Part shown: piece by piece, positions 1 to 8,290 of the stretch
How the letters are laid out: each line of letters opens with the position of its first letter
Numbering within the stretch: position 1 is the first letter of the stretch
The notes under the pieces: generated by a model
Database searches by the model: none
The model's input: the letters and a program-made list of their open reading frames with translations, nothing else
What the model was told of the DNA's origin: nothing
Translations under genes and position numbers: made by a program
DNA from: CAYPNF01 sp964411985
GTDB taxonomy: Bacteria > Verrucomicrobiota > Verrucomicrobiia > Limisphaerales > J093
Assembly: GCA_964411985.1 (NCBI GenBank)
Contig: CAYPNF010000024.1
Coordinates: forward strand, 60,860-124,859
Direction: 5' to 3'
DNA: 64,000 bases

Positions 1-174
1 GAAGATGGCGGCAACCGCCAAAATCACCAAGGCACCGCCGAAACGGATGACCAAGCCAGACGCATGATCCAGCCATTCTACGCGCCGGAGACGCTTCGCT
101 ACCTCCTCGGGAGGCTCGGAATGCATGCGGGATAGTTCAGATGAAGCTGTCGGCTTTGCAGTTGGCTCGGACAT
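1..174 (-). CDS. pstC: Phosphate ABC transporter permease PstC, N-terminal part
   Basis: Only the first 58 codons lie in the window; the gene runs off the left edge. The product starts with a polar cytoplasmic stretch, then RRVEWLDHASGLVIRFGG, then the start of a first membrane helix (GALVILAVAAIF). PstC with PstA forms the inner-membrane channel of the high-affinity phosphate ABC importer. The assignment rests mainly on position: it follows pstS on the same strand, and the N-terminal layout fits PstC. The ATG at 174 is preceded by a GGGGAAAAT tract, a weak ribosome site. A terminator-like hairpin lies between it and pstS, so it probably receives reduced readthrough. Without the rest of the gene, PstA or another permease cannot be excluded. 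Confidence 0.6.
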   Translation of the reverse strand, partial: MSEPTAKPTASSELSRMHSEPPEEVAKRLRRVEWLDHASGLVIRFGGALVILAVAAIF

Positions 175-240
175 ATTTTCCCCGTCAAACGAGGGAATTC
201 AGACGACTCATGGTAGTCGATTTGGCTGGCGGTGGCACGC

Positions 241-285
241 AAAAAGAGAGAGCGGGGTTGGCCAATGCACGGAAGCCAACCCCGC
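241..285 (-). terminator. Intrinsic terminator/attenuator after pstS
   Basis: Perfect 10-bp inverted repeat GCGGGGTTGG (252-261) and CCAACCCCGC (276-285) with a 14-nt loop. Read on the minus strand it is followed by TCTCTCTTTTT. It lies between the pstS stop (336) and the pstC start (174), so it should let pstS be expressed in excess over the permease genes, as is usual for binding-protein transport operons. Confidence 0.75.
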
Positions 286-335
286 ACCGAGGTTTGCGAC
301 GGCCGGTCGCAAGCATAGGAACCCTCATGTTTCTA

Positions 336-1310
336 CTACTGCACCAAATCGAGCATCTCCTGGGCCTTCTTGGCCGAAATGGGGAAGTAACCGTCCTTAA
401 TCACGATCTGTTGACCTTCCTGGGAAACCACGAACTTGACGAATTCCTTCACCAAGGGATCGCAGCCTTTGACTGGATCGGCGTTGATATAGACGTAAAG
501 GTAACGTGCGATCGGGTAGTCAAAGCTATCCACGCTCTTCTGCGTCGGAGCAACGGGGCCTTTCTTGTAGGCCACGGAGAGAGACTTGACTCCGGAGGTT
601 TTATAACCGATGCCGCTGTATCCAATTCCCCCCAAATCGTTTTCGACACCTTGAACCACAGAGGCAGAGCCAGGCTGTTCCTTGACCGAGTTCCTATAGT
701 CGCCCTTGTCGAGCACGTGTTCTTTGAAGAACCCATAGGTGCCCGAAGCGCTGTTACGGCCGTAGAGGCTGATCGGGCGGTTGGCCCATTCGCCCGTGGC
801 ACCCAGGTCACCCCACCTGGCAATGTCCTTCCCGCCCCGTTTCTTGGTGCTGGAGAACACCGAGTCCAACTGCTGCATGCTGAGCGTTTCGATGGGATTG
901 TCCTTGTGCACGTACACGGCCAGGGCGTCGAGCGCCACTGCGATCATGCGCGGTTTGTAACCGTACTTTTTCTCGAAGGCATCCACTTCCTCGGCTTTCA
1001 TCTTCCGACTCATGGGGCCAAGTTGGGCCGTGCCAGCAATCAATGCGGGCGGGGCGGTGGAGGAACCTTTACCTTCGATCTGCAATTTGACGTTGGGATA
1101 AGCCTTGGCGAATCCCTCGGCCCAGAAGGTCATGAGGTTGTTGAGGGTGTCAGAGCCAATCGAATTGAGGTTTCCCGAGATCCCGCTGACGGGTGCGTAT
1201 ACCTTCAAGCCCGGGTCCAAGGAGGCTGCCGGGGCGTCCGCCGCGTGAGAGGAAATGGCGGCGGCCATTCCGAGACCGAGCGCCAAGAGGTTAGAGAGAG
1301 TATGTTTCAT
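336..1310 (-). CDS. pstS: Phosphate-binding periplasmic protein PstS
   Basis: 324 residues, the usual PstS length. The N-terminus is a signal peptide (MKHTLSNLLALGLGMAAA, cleavage near SSHA/ADA). The mature part has the PstS-type opening NSIGSDTLNNLM, the ligand-loop segment GRNSASGTYGFFKE, and a type II periplasmic binding protein fold pattern (DALAVYVHKDNP, DLGGIGYSGIGYK). It captures inorganic phosphate in the periplasm and delivers it to PstCAB. It lies 18 bp downstream of a porin gene and upstream of pstC, all on the minus strand, so it is probably co-transcribed with the porin. A strong hairpin terminator follows. Confidence 0.92.
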   Translation of the reverse strand: MKHTLSNLLALGLGMAAAISSHAADAPAASLDPGLKVYAPVSGISGNLNSIGSDTLNNLMTFWAEGFAKAYPNVKLQIEGKGSSTAPPALIAGTAQLGPMSRKMKAEEVDAFEKKYGYKPRMIAVALDALAVYVHKDNPIETLSMQQLDSVFSSTKKRGGKDIARWGDLGATGEWANRPISLYGRNSASGTYGFFKEHVLDKGDYRNSVKEQPGSASVVQGVENDLGGIGYSGIGYKTSGVKSLSVAYKKGPVAPTQKSVDSFDYPIARYLYVYINADPVKGCDPLVKEFVKFVVSQEGQQIVIKDGYFPISAKKAQEMLDLVQ

Positions 1311-1328
1311 GTGTGTGTGAGTTCAGTT

Positions 1329-2681
1329 TTAGAATTTCAGGGATGCATCGACCTGTAAGCGATCCATTTCGCCTTTGTCGCCCGAAGGAGCGGTATCGAT
1401 CAACTGGGTATGAAACCAGGTGAGGCCCAGAAGGACCGAGTCAAACGGAGAGTAGGTAAGCTTCACAACGTGTCCCCTTACGTTCGTGCCTGATCCGTAG
1501 CCGCGACCCGTGGGATTGCTCGTAGAGTCAAAACCGGCGTTAGGCATCTGTTGCGCATAGTAGGCCCCAAAGTCCGAATCCACAACTTCCTCGTACCAGG
1601 CATCCCCACCTAAATACTTGTACCGATAGGACAGATCCCAAAGACCTTTCTTTCCAGACTTGCCGAACGTGATACCCACCGATGCTGCATCGTTGCGGTC
1701 GTGTGCCGCAGGATTATTCATATACTCTCCCCCGACCTTGATCGGGAAAGCGCCGGCATACATGGGGAATCGGTCGAGCGTGTAGGTGAGCGAGGCGTCA
1801 GCCACAATGGGGTTGTAGTTGTGGGTCAGCACCCCGCCGGCGGAGCGAGTGTTGCCACGGTTCACGTTCGGAACGTTCCCATTCGTGAGAGACTCGGCAC
1901 CGGCAAGCATCAGGCCGGAGACCCCAACCGTGCTGGAGACTTTCGGACTCCAGATGGAATCGAAGCGCAACTGGGTTCCGATCATGAAAGGATCGTCGGA
2001 ATCCGCGCCCAACTCGTCCAGAGCAAACCCGCCCGTGTTCCACTTGATTGCGTGGCGGGTGTTGAAGTTGTGAGCAATCTGAAACGCACCGCCTTCCGGG
2101 GTGTAATCCCCGTCAAAAACCATGTCGGAGAAGACGAACGGATTCTCCATTTTGCCGACGACGAACGTCCCGGTCCAATCGGTGTTGTTGACGAAGAACC
2201 ACTTTCCATAGGCGAGATCAACGAAGAGGAGCTTCTTCGTAGCGTTTTCACCGAACGTGGCATTGCCCGAGATAGGGTCCCCACCCCCAGTCACCGACTC
2301 GCTCGAGGTGAGTCGAAAACCAGCTTCAAAATTGTCACTGAAGGCATAGGTCATGCCCGCGCGCAGACGATAGCGGAACCGGTTCCGATCAACAAACGCA
2401 GCGTTGTCATTGTAGAAACCCTCAAACCGCCCACGGAAATCGCCAAACAAAGACAGCTTCTTGACCGTCTTCCCGGCCACTTCCACTTTGTTGTATTGCT
2501 TGTTCTCCTTGCTCAGGTCGGACTTAATGTCCTCGGCTTCCTGTTCGGTGAGGATACCCTTCTTGACAAGGGCATCCATCAAGGCTTCGGAGGTCTGGGC
2601 CTGCGCTTGGTGAGCCACGGCCACAGCCGTGAGCACCGCAGCCAGAGGCAAGTACTTCATACTTTTTCTAGTTGGCTTCAT
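1329..2681 (-). CDS. Putative outer-membrane porin, probably phosphate-starvation linked
   Basis: 450 residues from the ATG at 2681. This start gives a signal peptide (MKYLPLAAVLTAVAVAHQAQA), whereas the longer reading frame upstream begins with unsuitable sequence. After it comes a short charged helix (SEALMDALVKKGILTEQEAEDI), typical of porins with a coiled N-terminal segment, then alternating beta-strand sequence (LSLFGDFRGRFEGFY, RFRYRLRAGMTYAF) ending in VDASLKF with a C-terminal Phe, the usual barrel end signal. It resembles the putative porin family (Porin_5/OprP-like). The phosphate role is inferred from being 18 bp upstream of pstS. No good Shine-Dalgarno precedes either candidate ATG (2681 or 2660). 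Confidence 0.8.
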   Translation of the reverse strand: MKPTRKSMKYLPLAAVLTAVAVAHQAQAQTSEALMDALVKKGILTEQEAEDIKSDLSKENKQYNKVEVAGKTVKKLSLFGDFRGRFEGFYNDNAAFVDRNRFRYRLRAGMTYAFSDNFEAGFRLTSSESVTGGGDPISGNATFGENATKKLLFVDLAYGKWFFVNNTDWTGTFVVGKMENPFVFSDMVFDGDYTPEGGAFQIAHNFNTRHAIKWNTGGFALDELGADSDDPFMIGTQLRFDSIWSPKVSSTVGVSGLMLAGAESLTNGNVPNVNRGNTRSAGGVLTHNYNPIVADASLTYTLDRFPMYAGAFPIKVGGEYMNNPAAHDRNDAASVGITFGKSGKKGLWDLSYRYKYLGGDAWYEEVVDSDFGAYYAQQMPNAGFDSTSNPTGRGYGSGTNVRGHVVKLTYSPFDSVLLGLTWFHTQLIDTAPSGDKGEMDRLQVDASLKF

Positions 2682-2802
2682 GAGTTCTTGGTTGTTGATC
2701 GACACGTCTGCGATGTGCACGAATTCCGCAGCCCGAAGGCTCACACCGCGCACTCGACGAAGCCAAACTAGGAGAGAGGGGTGTCGAAAAAATGGCAGGA
2801 AG

Positions 2803-2820
2803 GTTACGATTGTGTGACAG
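2803..2820 (-). promoter_or_regulatory. Candidate PHO box upstream of porin-pstS
   Basis: On the minus strand the site reads CTGTCAC-ACAA-TCGTAAC: one perfect CTGTCAC half-site followed after 4 nt by a degenerate second half (4 of 7 matches). This spacing is that of PhoB sites (7-bp direct repeats separated by 4 bp). It lies 122 bp upstream of the porin ATG. Only one half-site is strong, so this is tentative. Confidence 0.35.
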
Positions 2821-2949
2821 CGCGTTCCCGGCTGGCACCCACGGAGGAGCGTTCCGGGAAGGGAGGCGAACAAGCCATCATCCTTGATTCATCCATAAGG
2901 TATTTGCCTACAGCATCTTGTAAATACACATTCCACAGCAAAGCACCAA

Positions 2950-3041
2950 CCTTCGTCGCAACCTTTGTCGAAGCCTTCGTCCCGGCCTTCATTGAATTCG
3001 AACGACTTCGACAAGGACCGCGACGAAGGTTGCGACAAAGG
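2950..3041. repeat. Imperfect palindrome built from CTTCGTC/CTTTGTC units
   Basis: A 21-bp arm at 2950-2970 pairs with 3021-3041 (19 of 21 positions). Inside it GTCGAAG (2967-2973) also pairs with CTTCGAC (3006-3012), and GAATTC sits near the centre. The left half is a degenerate 12-nt periodic series (TTCGTCGCAACC, TTTGTCGAAGCC, TTCGTCCCGGCC). The same vocabulary recurs in the repeats at 61.6-62.1 kb, so this is probably a dispersed palindromic repeat of the genome rather than a gene-specific operator. Confidence 0.7.
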
Positions 3042-3132
3042 CTAAAGAGAGGTACTCACAAATTCTTGAAACTCCGGAGGGGTCCTGTGGGTATATCCCT
3101 ACGTAAGAGATGACTTTTGAGAAAGACTGGAT

Positions 3133-3495
3133 ATGAAAACGAGCCTGACCTGGAACCAAATCACTACCGACGGACGAATCGCGCTTCACGCTGTAGCCCC
3201 CGCCATCCCGTTGCGGTCAGCCGGAACCGTCCGGGAGAACCGGGAAAAGGTCTTTTCCCTACCCAAGGCCGGTGCTCACCAGACGGGAACGATTCGGGCC
3301 ACGCAGGAGCTCTCCCAACTCTGGCTGAAGGAAGTGCGGGAGATCGGCGGTTTGGGATGGACGATGGAACGTCTCTTCCTCGGCGCACTGGCCTCGAGTG
3401 CTGTTGTTGCTCTCGTGCTTGGAGCTTCGTCGTCCCTAAGCCTTGTGCAGCATTGGCAGGATTTCGCTGGTTTGGTTCGGTCGTTCCTCTTCTAA
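3133..3495 (+). CDS. Small single-pass membrane protein of unknown function
   Basis: 120 residues, ATG at 3133. The N-terminal two-thirds is polar and soluble-looking, with an amphipathic stretch (ATQELSQLWLKEVREIGG). The C-terminal third has one membrane helix (LFLGALASSAVVALVLGAS) and a short hydrophobic tail. I recognise no family. Its reality is supported by ATGAAAACG start context and by a good intrinsic terminator 24 bp after the stop, on the same strand. It is divergent from the porin-pst genes, and nothing links it to them functionally. It could be a small regulatory or accessory membrane protein. Confidence 0.6.
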   Translation: MKTSLTWNQITTDGRIALHAVAPAIPLRSAGTVRENREKVFSLPKAGAHQTGTIRATQELSQLWLKEVREIGGLGWTMERLFLGALASSAVVALVLGASSSLSLVQHWQDFAGLVRSFLF

Positions 3496-3518
3496 ACTGC
3501 AGCGCGATGAATGCAAGG

Positions 3519-3560
3519 GGCGGACACGGTCAGCAACGGCCTGTCCGCCTTTTCTTCTTA
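3519..3560 (+). terminator. Intrinsic terminator of the small membrane protein gene
   Basis: GGCGGACA (3519-3526) pairs with TGTCCGCC (3542-3549), followed at once by TTTTCTTCTTA. Confidence 0.7.
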
Positions 3561-3613
3561 GTCGGGCGTTACATAATTGCCCCAAGAGATGGAGGACGCG
3601 GCCTCACTGACAC

Positions 3614-4645
3614 CTAGGCTTCTCCCATGAGCGTATCGTAGAACTCCAGGATATCCCCTTTGACCCCTTTGATCTCAGCCTCCTTAAGTCTGATGGCCGC
3701 GCGCGGGTGCTGGTTCAACATGCCCGTCAGCAAATACGGCAGATCATAGCCCCACAACAAACCTGCACGCAGCGGCTCGATGACGTTCTGGACGCAGCCG
3801 AGTATTGGGCGGAGGTCGTACTTCGGGTTGTGTAGAAAGGCGAGAAGCAGTTCCATCTGGCAGTTGCCCGCACCGCGGCCCAGGCCGGCCATGGTGGCGT
3901 CCAGGTAGTTCGCGCCCAGGATGAGGCCTTCGATGGTGTTCGCGAAGGCCAACTGCATGTTATTGTGCATGTGAACTCCCACCTCCTTGCCCGACGCCTT
4001 GCAGCAAGAAAGGTATTTCCCCACCAAATGACGCACCTTCTCGCTGTACAGTGAGCCGAAACTGTCCACCACGTAAATGGCCTTGGCCTCGGATCGCGCG
4101 AGCATCTCCAAACCTTCCTCCAGTTCGCCGTCGGGCACGGTGGAGACAGCCATGAGGTTCACGGTGGTTTCGTAGCCTTTATCGTGCGCGTCCTTGACCA
4201 TGTCCAACGCGGTCGAGACCTGGTTGATGTAGGTGGCCACCCGAATCATGTCCACGATGGAGTCTTTCTTGGGCAGGATGTCCTCATGGTAATCACACCG
4301 CTCGGCGTCGGCCATGACACAGAGTTTCAACTCCGTTGCGTTGTCCCCCACGATGCGGCGCATATCCTCCTCGAGGCAATACTTCCAGCAGCCATGTTCG
4401 CCCATCTTGATACCCTCGCGAGAGGACTTGTATCCGAGTTCCATGTAATCCACACCGCCCGCAACGCAGGCATCGTAAACCGCCTTGACCACCCGGTCGT
4501 CGAAGTGGTGGTTGTTCATCAAACCCCCATCCCGGATCGTGCAATCCAGGACTTTGATCTCAGGTCGGTAAGCAAGCCAGCGGCTGGCTGCGTTATCTTT
4601 AGGTTGGACAACCTTCATGCAGGAATGGTTTAACGACGGATGCAA
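3614..4645 (-). CDS. DRE-TIM metallolyase (HMG-CoA lyase-like/aldolase catalytic domain protein)
   Basis: 343 residues. A TIM-barrel metallolyase: the metal and catalytic motif LDCTIRDGG lies near residue 34, and the second metal motif VGVHMHNNMQLAFAN near residue 225, followed by TMAGLGRGAGNCQMELLL. These match the HMGL-like family that includes 4-hydroxy-2-oxovalerate aldolase, isopropylmalate synthase and HMG-CoA lyase. The exact substrate is not evident. It is much shorter than LeuA-type synthases and has no regulatory domain, so a retro-aldol/lyase role is more likely. A TTG start at 4645 with GGAAGGA 8 nt upstream looks better than the internal ATG at 4618, which has no ribosome site. 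It stands alone, convergent with the upstream small gene. Confidence 0.75.
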   Translation of the reverse strand: MHPSLNHSCMKVVQPKDNAASRWLAYRPEIKVLDCTIRDGGLMNNHHFDDRVVKAVYDACVAGGVDYMELGYKSSREGIKMGEHGCWKYCLEEDMRRIVGDNATELKLCVMADAERCDYHEDILPKKDSIVDMIRVATYINQVSTALDMVKDAHDKGYETTVNLMAVSTVPDGELEEGLEMLARSEAKAIYVVDSFGSLYSEKVRHLVGKYLSCCKASGKEVGVHMHNNMQLAFANTIEGLILGANYLDATMAGLGRGAGNCQMELLLAFLHNPKYDLRPILGCVQNVIEPLRAGLLWGYDLPYLLTGMLNQHPRAAIRLKEAEIKGVKGDILEFYDTLMGEA

Positions 4646-4971
4646 CCCAGCAATCCTTCCAGAAAGCCCGTAAAAACTACAGGAGTTTCTAATCGGCCTT
4701 GAAAGAAAGGGTTCACCACAGATGTCGACGGATCACGAATCCATAGACCTTAGGACGTGGCGGTTATGAACCTCCCCTTCCGCCCACCTTCCATCAGATC
4801 TGATCGAAACCAGCCGGCAGAACGACAACGCACCTCCAAAATGAGGCGTGCTTTGGCTGCGGGATCCGCTGGCGACACTACCCACGAACCACAACAGGAT
4901 CAGGCGTAAGGTTGAAATCCGCGGTAGAGCTTGTGCGGCGGCCGCAAGCCATATAACCTGAGGTCCCGTCT
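4646..4971. other. 326-bp intergenic region, divergent
   Basis: Between the minus-strand lyase and the plus-strand sulfatase. No coding signal is seen on either strand. The only feature I can point to is the TATAAC element close to the sulfatase start, listed separately. Confidence 0.6.
4931..4957 (+). promoter_or_regulatory. Possible promoter of the first sulfatase
   Basis: TATAAC at 4952-4957 is a good -10 match. TTGTGC at 4931-4936 is a poor -35 with a short 15-bp spacer. The predicted start would be about 8 nt before the ATG at 4972. GAGGT (4960-4964) lies 7 nt before the ATG and may act as a minimal ribosome site. Confidence 0.35.
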
Positions 4972-6531
4972 ATGAAAACCAACGTCAGTGCTCTCGCCTG
5001 TCTCGTCATTTCTATGTTGGCCTTGGGCGGGAGCTCCTTGTCCGGCGCTGATACCGCGCCGCGAAAGCTCAACATCCTTTTCATCGCGGTTGATGATTTA
5101 CGGCCGGAGCTGGGATGCTACGGCAAGGATTACATCAAAAGCCCCAACCTTGATCGAATCGCGAAGGCGGGCCTGGTCTTCCATCGCGCCTATTGCCAGC
5201 AGGCGGTTTGTTCGCCGACGCGTTCGAGCTTAATGACCGGCACGCGACCTGACACCACCAAAGTCTGGGATCTAGTCACCCATTTCCGCACGGCCTTGCC
5301 CGAAGTCGTCACGTTGGGCCAGCACTTCAAGCAACACGGCTATTTTGTTCAAGGCATGGGCAAGATTTATCATGGCAACTTCGACGACGCCCCCACGTGG
5401 TCGGTGCCGTGGCAGACGCCCAAGGCCGCCAAATATGCGTTGCCGGAAAACCTCGCGCTGGATCGGCGCCAATACGAAAGCGAGCCTGACGGTGAGGCGC
5501 GACCCACATCCAAGAAGAAGGCAGCCAAGAAGACGAATTCGCCAGAGGGTCCACCCTCGACCGGACGGAACTCCCGCGGCCCTGCCTTTGAGGCCGCCGA
5601 TGTGCCGGACAACAAGTTTCAGGACGGCAAAGTGGCCGATCTTGCCGTCTCCACACTGCGGGATTTGAGCCAGAAAAAAGAGCCTTTCTTCCTTGCGATC
5701 GGCTTCATCAAACCACACCTACCTTTCGTATCGCCGAAGAAATACTGGGACCTCTATGATCCGGCAACAATCCAGCTGGCACCCAACCGATTTCGCCCGA
5801 AGGACGCGCCTGATTACGCCATCCTTCCTGGCGGTGAGCTCCGCAACTACCACGGCATCCCTGAAGGCTCGATTCCAGACGACCTCGCCCGCCAACTCAA
5901 ACACGGCTACTACGCGTCAATTAGTTACATGGACGCACAGGTGGGTAAGGTGCTCGACGAACTTGACCGCCTTGGCCTGCGCAACAACACCATCATCGTG
6001 CTCTGGGGCGACCACGGTTGGAAACTCGGCGAGCACGACGCCTGGTGCAAGCATAGCAACGTGGAGAATGATGTAAACGCCCCTTTGCTCCTCTCAGTGC
6101 CGGGCATGAAGAAGGCCGGCGCGCATACCGACGCGCTCGTAGAGTTCGTGGACATCTACCCCACCTTATGCGAGCTGGCTGGATTACCGCTGCCCGGGCA
6201 TTTGGAAGGAACGAGTTTTGGGCCGCTTCTAGAGGATCCCCAGCGTCCCTGGAAATCAGCCGCGTTCAGCCAATATCCACGACAGGGTGGCAAGTCCGGC
6301 GGCAGGAGTCTCATGGGTTACTCGATGCGGACGGAGCGTTATCGCTTCACCGTCTGGGTTGGCCGCAATGACCACACCAAAGTTGATGCCATCGAACTCT
6401 ACGACCATCTGACCGATCCGCAGGAGAATACGAACATCAGTAAGAACCCAGCCAACGCGGCACTCGTGAAGACACTGATGGCGCAATGGGAACGAGGCTG
6501 GCAGGGTGCAAGGCCAACGGTTTCGCGATAA
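4972..6531 (+). CDS. Secreted sulfatase, iduronate-2-sulfatase-like
   Basis: 519 residues with a signal peptide (ALACLVISMLALGGSSLSGA). Metal-binding Asp pair at 41-42 (AVDDLRPELGCYG) and the sulfatase signature C80-S-P-T-R84, whose Cys is converted to formylglycine. The segment after it (SSLMTGTRPDTTKVWDL) and the downstream WGDHGWKLGEHDAWCKHSN resemble iduronate-2-sulfatases. A Lys-rich insertion (SKKKAAKKTN, near residue 182) is not part of the core. It hydrolyses sulfate esters on extracytoplasmic glycans. No sulfatase-maturing enzyme or SusCD pair is in the window. A second sulfatase follows after a 69-bp gap containing a hairpin. Confidence 0.9.
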   Translation: MKTNVSALACLVISMLALGGSSLSGADTAPRKLNILFIAVDDLRPELGCYGKDYIKSPNLDRIAKAGLVFHRAYCQQAVCSPTRSSLMTGTRPDTTKVWDLVTHFRTALPEVVTLGQHFKQHGYFVQGMGKIYHGNFDDAPTWSVPWQTPKAAKYALPENLALDRRQYESEPDGEARPTSKKKAAKKTNSPEGPPSTGRNSRGPAFEAADVPDNKFQDGKVADLAVSTLRDLSQKKEPFFLAIGFIKPHLPFVSPKKYWDLYDPATIQLAPNRFRPKDAPDYAILPGGELRNYHGIPEGSIPDDLARQLKHGYYASISYMDAQVGKVLDELDRLGLRNNTIIVLWGDHGWKLGEHDAWCKHSNVENDVNAPLLLSVPGMKKAGAHTDALVEFVDIYPTLCELAGLPLPGHLEGTSFGPLLEDPQRPWKSAAFSQYPRQGGKSGGRSLMGYSMRTERYRFTVWVGRNDHTKVDAIELYDHLTDPQENTNISKNPANAALVKTLMAQWERGWQGARPTVSR

Positions 6532-6560
6532 TTCAACTGCCGTCTCCGAGGAACCTGGCC

Positions 6561-6587
6561 GGTTCCTGCCGGCACCCGGCAAGAACC
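6561..6587 (+). promoter_or_regulatory. Hairpin between the two sulfatase genes
   Basis: GGTTCCTGCCGG (6561-6572) pairs with CCGGCAAGAACC (6576-6587): 11 of 12 pairs with a 3-nt loop. It ends 13 nt before the second sulfatase ATG and has no adjacent T-run, so it is more likely an RNA processing, stability or translational-control structure than a classical terminator. Confidence 0.55.
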
Positions 6588-6600
6588 AAACGACACTTTT

Positions 6601-7929
6601 ATGAAAACAAACTCCCGGTTTGCCCTTGCACTCGCCGCGACCGTGCTAGCGTTGTACGGACTCACCCTGCACGCCTCCGACGCTCGGGTGCGAAAACCCA
6701 ACATCATCTTCATCCTTGCGGATGACCTCGGCATCGGAAACGTGGGTTGTTACGGTGCGGACCAGTTCAAGACGCCACACATCGACGCGCTGGCCAGGAG
6801 CGGTGTCCGCTACACGCATGCCTACACGGTGCCCTTGTGCGGTCCCTCCCGGGCAGCGATCCTGACCGGGCGGTACGCGTTCCGAACCGGCGCGGTCAAC
6901 CAGGACCGCACGGGGCTCATGAAACCTTCCGAAGAAACCATGATGCCCAGAATCCTGAAGGCGGCAGGTTACGCGACCGCATCCATTGGCAAGTGGGGAC
7001 AACTCCCGCTCGGGCCGGCCGACTTTGGTTTCGACGACTACCTGAAGTTTACCGGCAGCGGTGTCTACTGGAACACCCAGGACAAGGGTAAGACCTATGT
7101 CGTCAACGGCGCACGCCGGGCGCTGCGGGACAAGGAATACCTGCCCGACGTGATGCACCAGCATCTCCTCAATTTCATCACGAAACACCGCAACGCACCC
7201 TTTTACATCTATTACTCGATGTCGCATGTGCACGCCGAAATCCTGCCCACCCCGGATAGCGCTCCGGGCAGCAAGGATCTCTATGCGGACAACATCGCCT
7301 ACATGGACAAGCTCGTTGGCAAACTGATCGCAGAACTCGACCGCCTGAAACTGCGCGAGCAAACCCTCATCGTCTTCTTCGGCGACAACGGCACAGCCAA
7401 AGCATGGGCCAATCGGTCCACCATCGGCGCTCGACGCCTTTCGGGCGAAAAGGGCTCGATGCTCGAAGGCGGTGCGCTCGTGCCTATGATCGTCAGTTGG
7501 CCTGGCACGACTCCCGCCGGCAAGGTCTCCCATGACCTAATTGATTCGACCGACTTCTTCCCGACATTTGCCGATCTGGCAGGGGCAACATTGCCTAAGC
7601 AGACCATCATCGACGGACGCAACTTTGCCGCCCAGTTGCGCGGTGCCAAAGGGGAGCCACGCGATTGGGCCTTCGTCCAACTCGCAAGAATGTGGTATGT
7701 GCGGGAAGCCGACTGGAAGTTGAATCAAGCAGGAGAGCTTTTCGACATGAGCCAGGCGCCGTTTGCTGAGAAGCTCGCGGCCGCCGACACAAAAGACCCC
7801 GCAGCCATCGCTGCACGCAAACGTCTTCAGCCTGTTCTTGATCGATTGAATCCCAACGGAGGTATCCTGGATGACGGAGACGGCACCGGCCGGCACGCCA
7901 ATCGGGACAGAAAGAAGAAGGGTGAGTAG
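6601..7929 (+). CDS. Secreted sulfatase, arylsulfatase A-like
   Basis: 442 residues with a signal peptide (MKTNSRFALALAATVLALYGLTLHA). Asp pair 41-42 (ILADDLGIGNVGCYG) and signature C80-G-P-S-R84 followed by AAILTGRYAFRTG, the arylsulfatase form with formylglycine precursor Cys. FFGDNGTAKAW and SWPGTTPAG are further family blocks. It is shorter than its upstream neighbour and of a different subfamily, so the two probably cleave different sulfate positions on one glycan. The C-terminus is basic (NRDRKKKGE). No Shine-Dalgarno is visible before the ATG; a stable hairpin lies just upstream. Confidence 0.9.
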   Translation: MKTNSRFALALAATVLALYGLTLHASDARVRKPNIIFILADDLGIGNVGCYGADQFKTPHIDALARSGVRYTHAYTVPLCGPSRAAILTGRYAFRTGAVNQDRTGLMKPSEETMMPRILKAAGYATASIGKWGQLPLGPADFGFDDYLKFTGSGVYWNTQDKGKTYVVNGARRALRDKEYLPDVMHQHLLNFITKHRNAPFYIYYSMSHVHAEILPTPDSAPGSKDLYADNIAYMDKLVGKLIAELDRLKLREQTLIVFFGDNGTAKAWANRSTIGARRLSGEKGSMLEGGALVPMIVSWPGTTPAGKVSHDLIDSTDFFPTFADLAGATLPKQTIIDGRNFAAQLRGAKGEPRDWAFVQLARMWYVREADWKLNQAGELFDMSQAPFAEKLAAADTKDPAAIAARKRLQPVLDRLNPNGGILDDGDGTGRHANRDRKKKGE

Positions 7930-8290
7930 GCTGGATGGTTTCATCTGCACTTTTGTTTGGTTTGTCCACACGGGTTCGCTCCAGCGTGTAAAGGTCTGCT
8001 GGAACCCTCATTCCGGCTCACCCCTCTAACGTTCCCCATTGCATCCAGGTGGGTGTACTCACGCTGCCTAAGACTCCGCCAGCCTGACCGAATGAACGTA
8101 AGGGCTGACGTCCCCCATCGAGAGGCAATGGGCTATCGGATGAGCTCTTGTCTTCACTTCGAACAGCTTCCAGGGCAAGCCATTCCGAAGCCTGCCTCAT
8201 CCATGCTTCCAAGGGAAACCACGTTGGAAGAATCTTTGTAACGAAGCTGGGAAAATGCTTCTGAGAAGAGGAGAACGATAATAGAATACT
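7930..8290. other. 361-bp intergenic region upstream of the kinase
   Basis: No credible gene on either strand. GATAAT (8277-8282) close to the kinase start could be a -10 element, but I find no matching -35. GAGGAG at 8268-8273 is too far from either start codon to be a normal ribosome site. Confidence 0.5.

Larger units (their letters stand above)
2682..3132. other. 451-bp intergenic region with regulatory site and palindrome
   Basis: Divergent spacer between the porin (minus) and a small membrane protein gene (plus). No convincing protein-coding gene is seen. Short open frames here translate the periodic TTCGTC/TTTGTC repeat into meaningless FVATFV strings. It contains the candidate Pho box (2803-2820) and the imperfect palindrome (2950-3041) listed separately. 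Confidence 0.6.

Noticed and set aside
141..1358. Long plus-strand open frame opposite pstS
   Set aside because: It is an antisense shadow of pstS and the porin in GC-rich DNA; its translation has no domain logic, whereas the opposite strand encodes a full PstS.
2761..3113. Short open frames around the palindrome
   Set aside because: Their translations (FVATFV strings) only mirror the DNA repeat.
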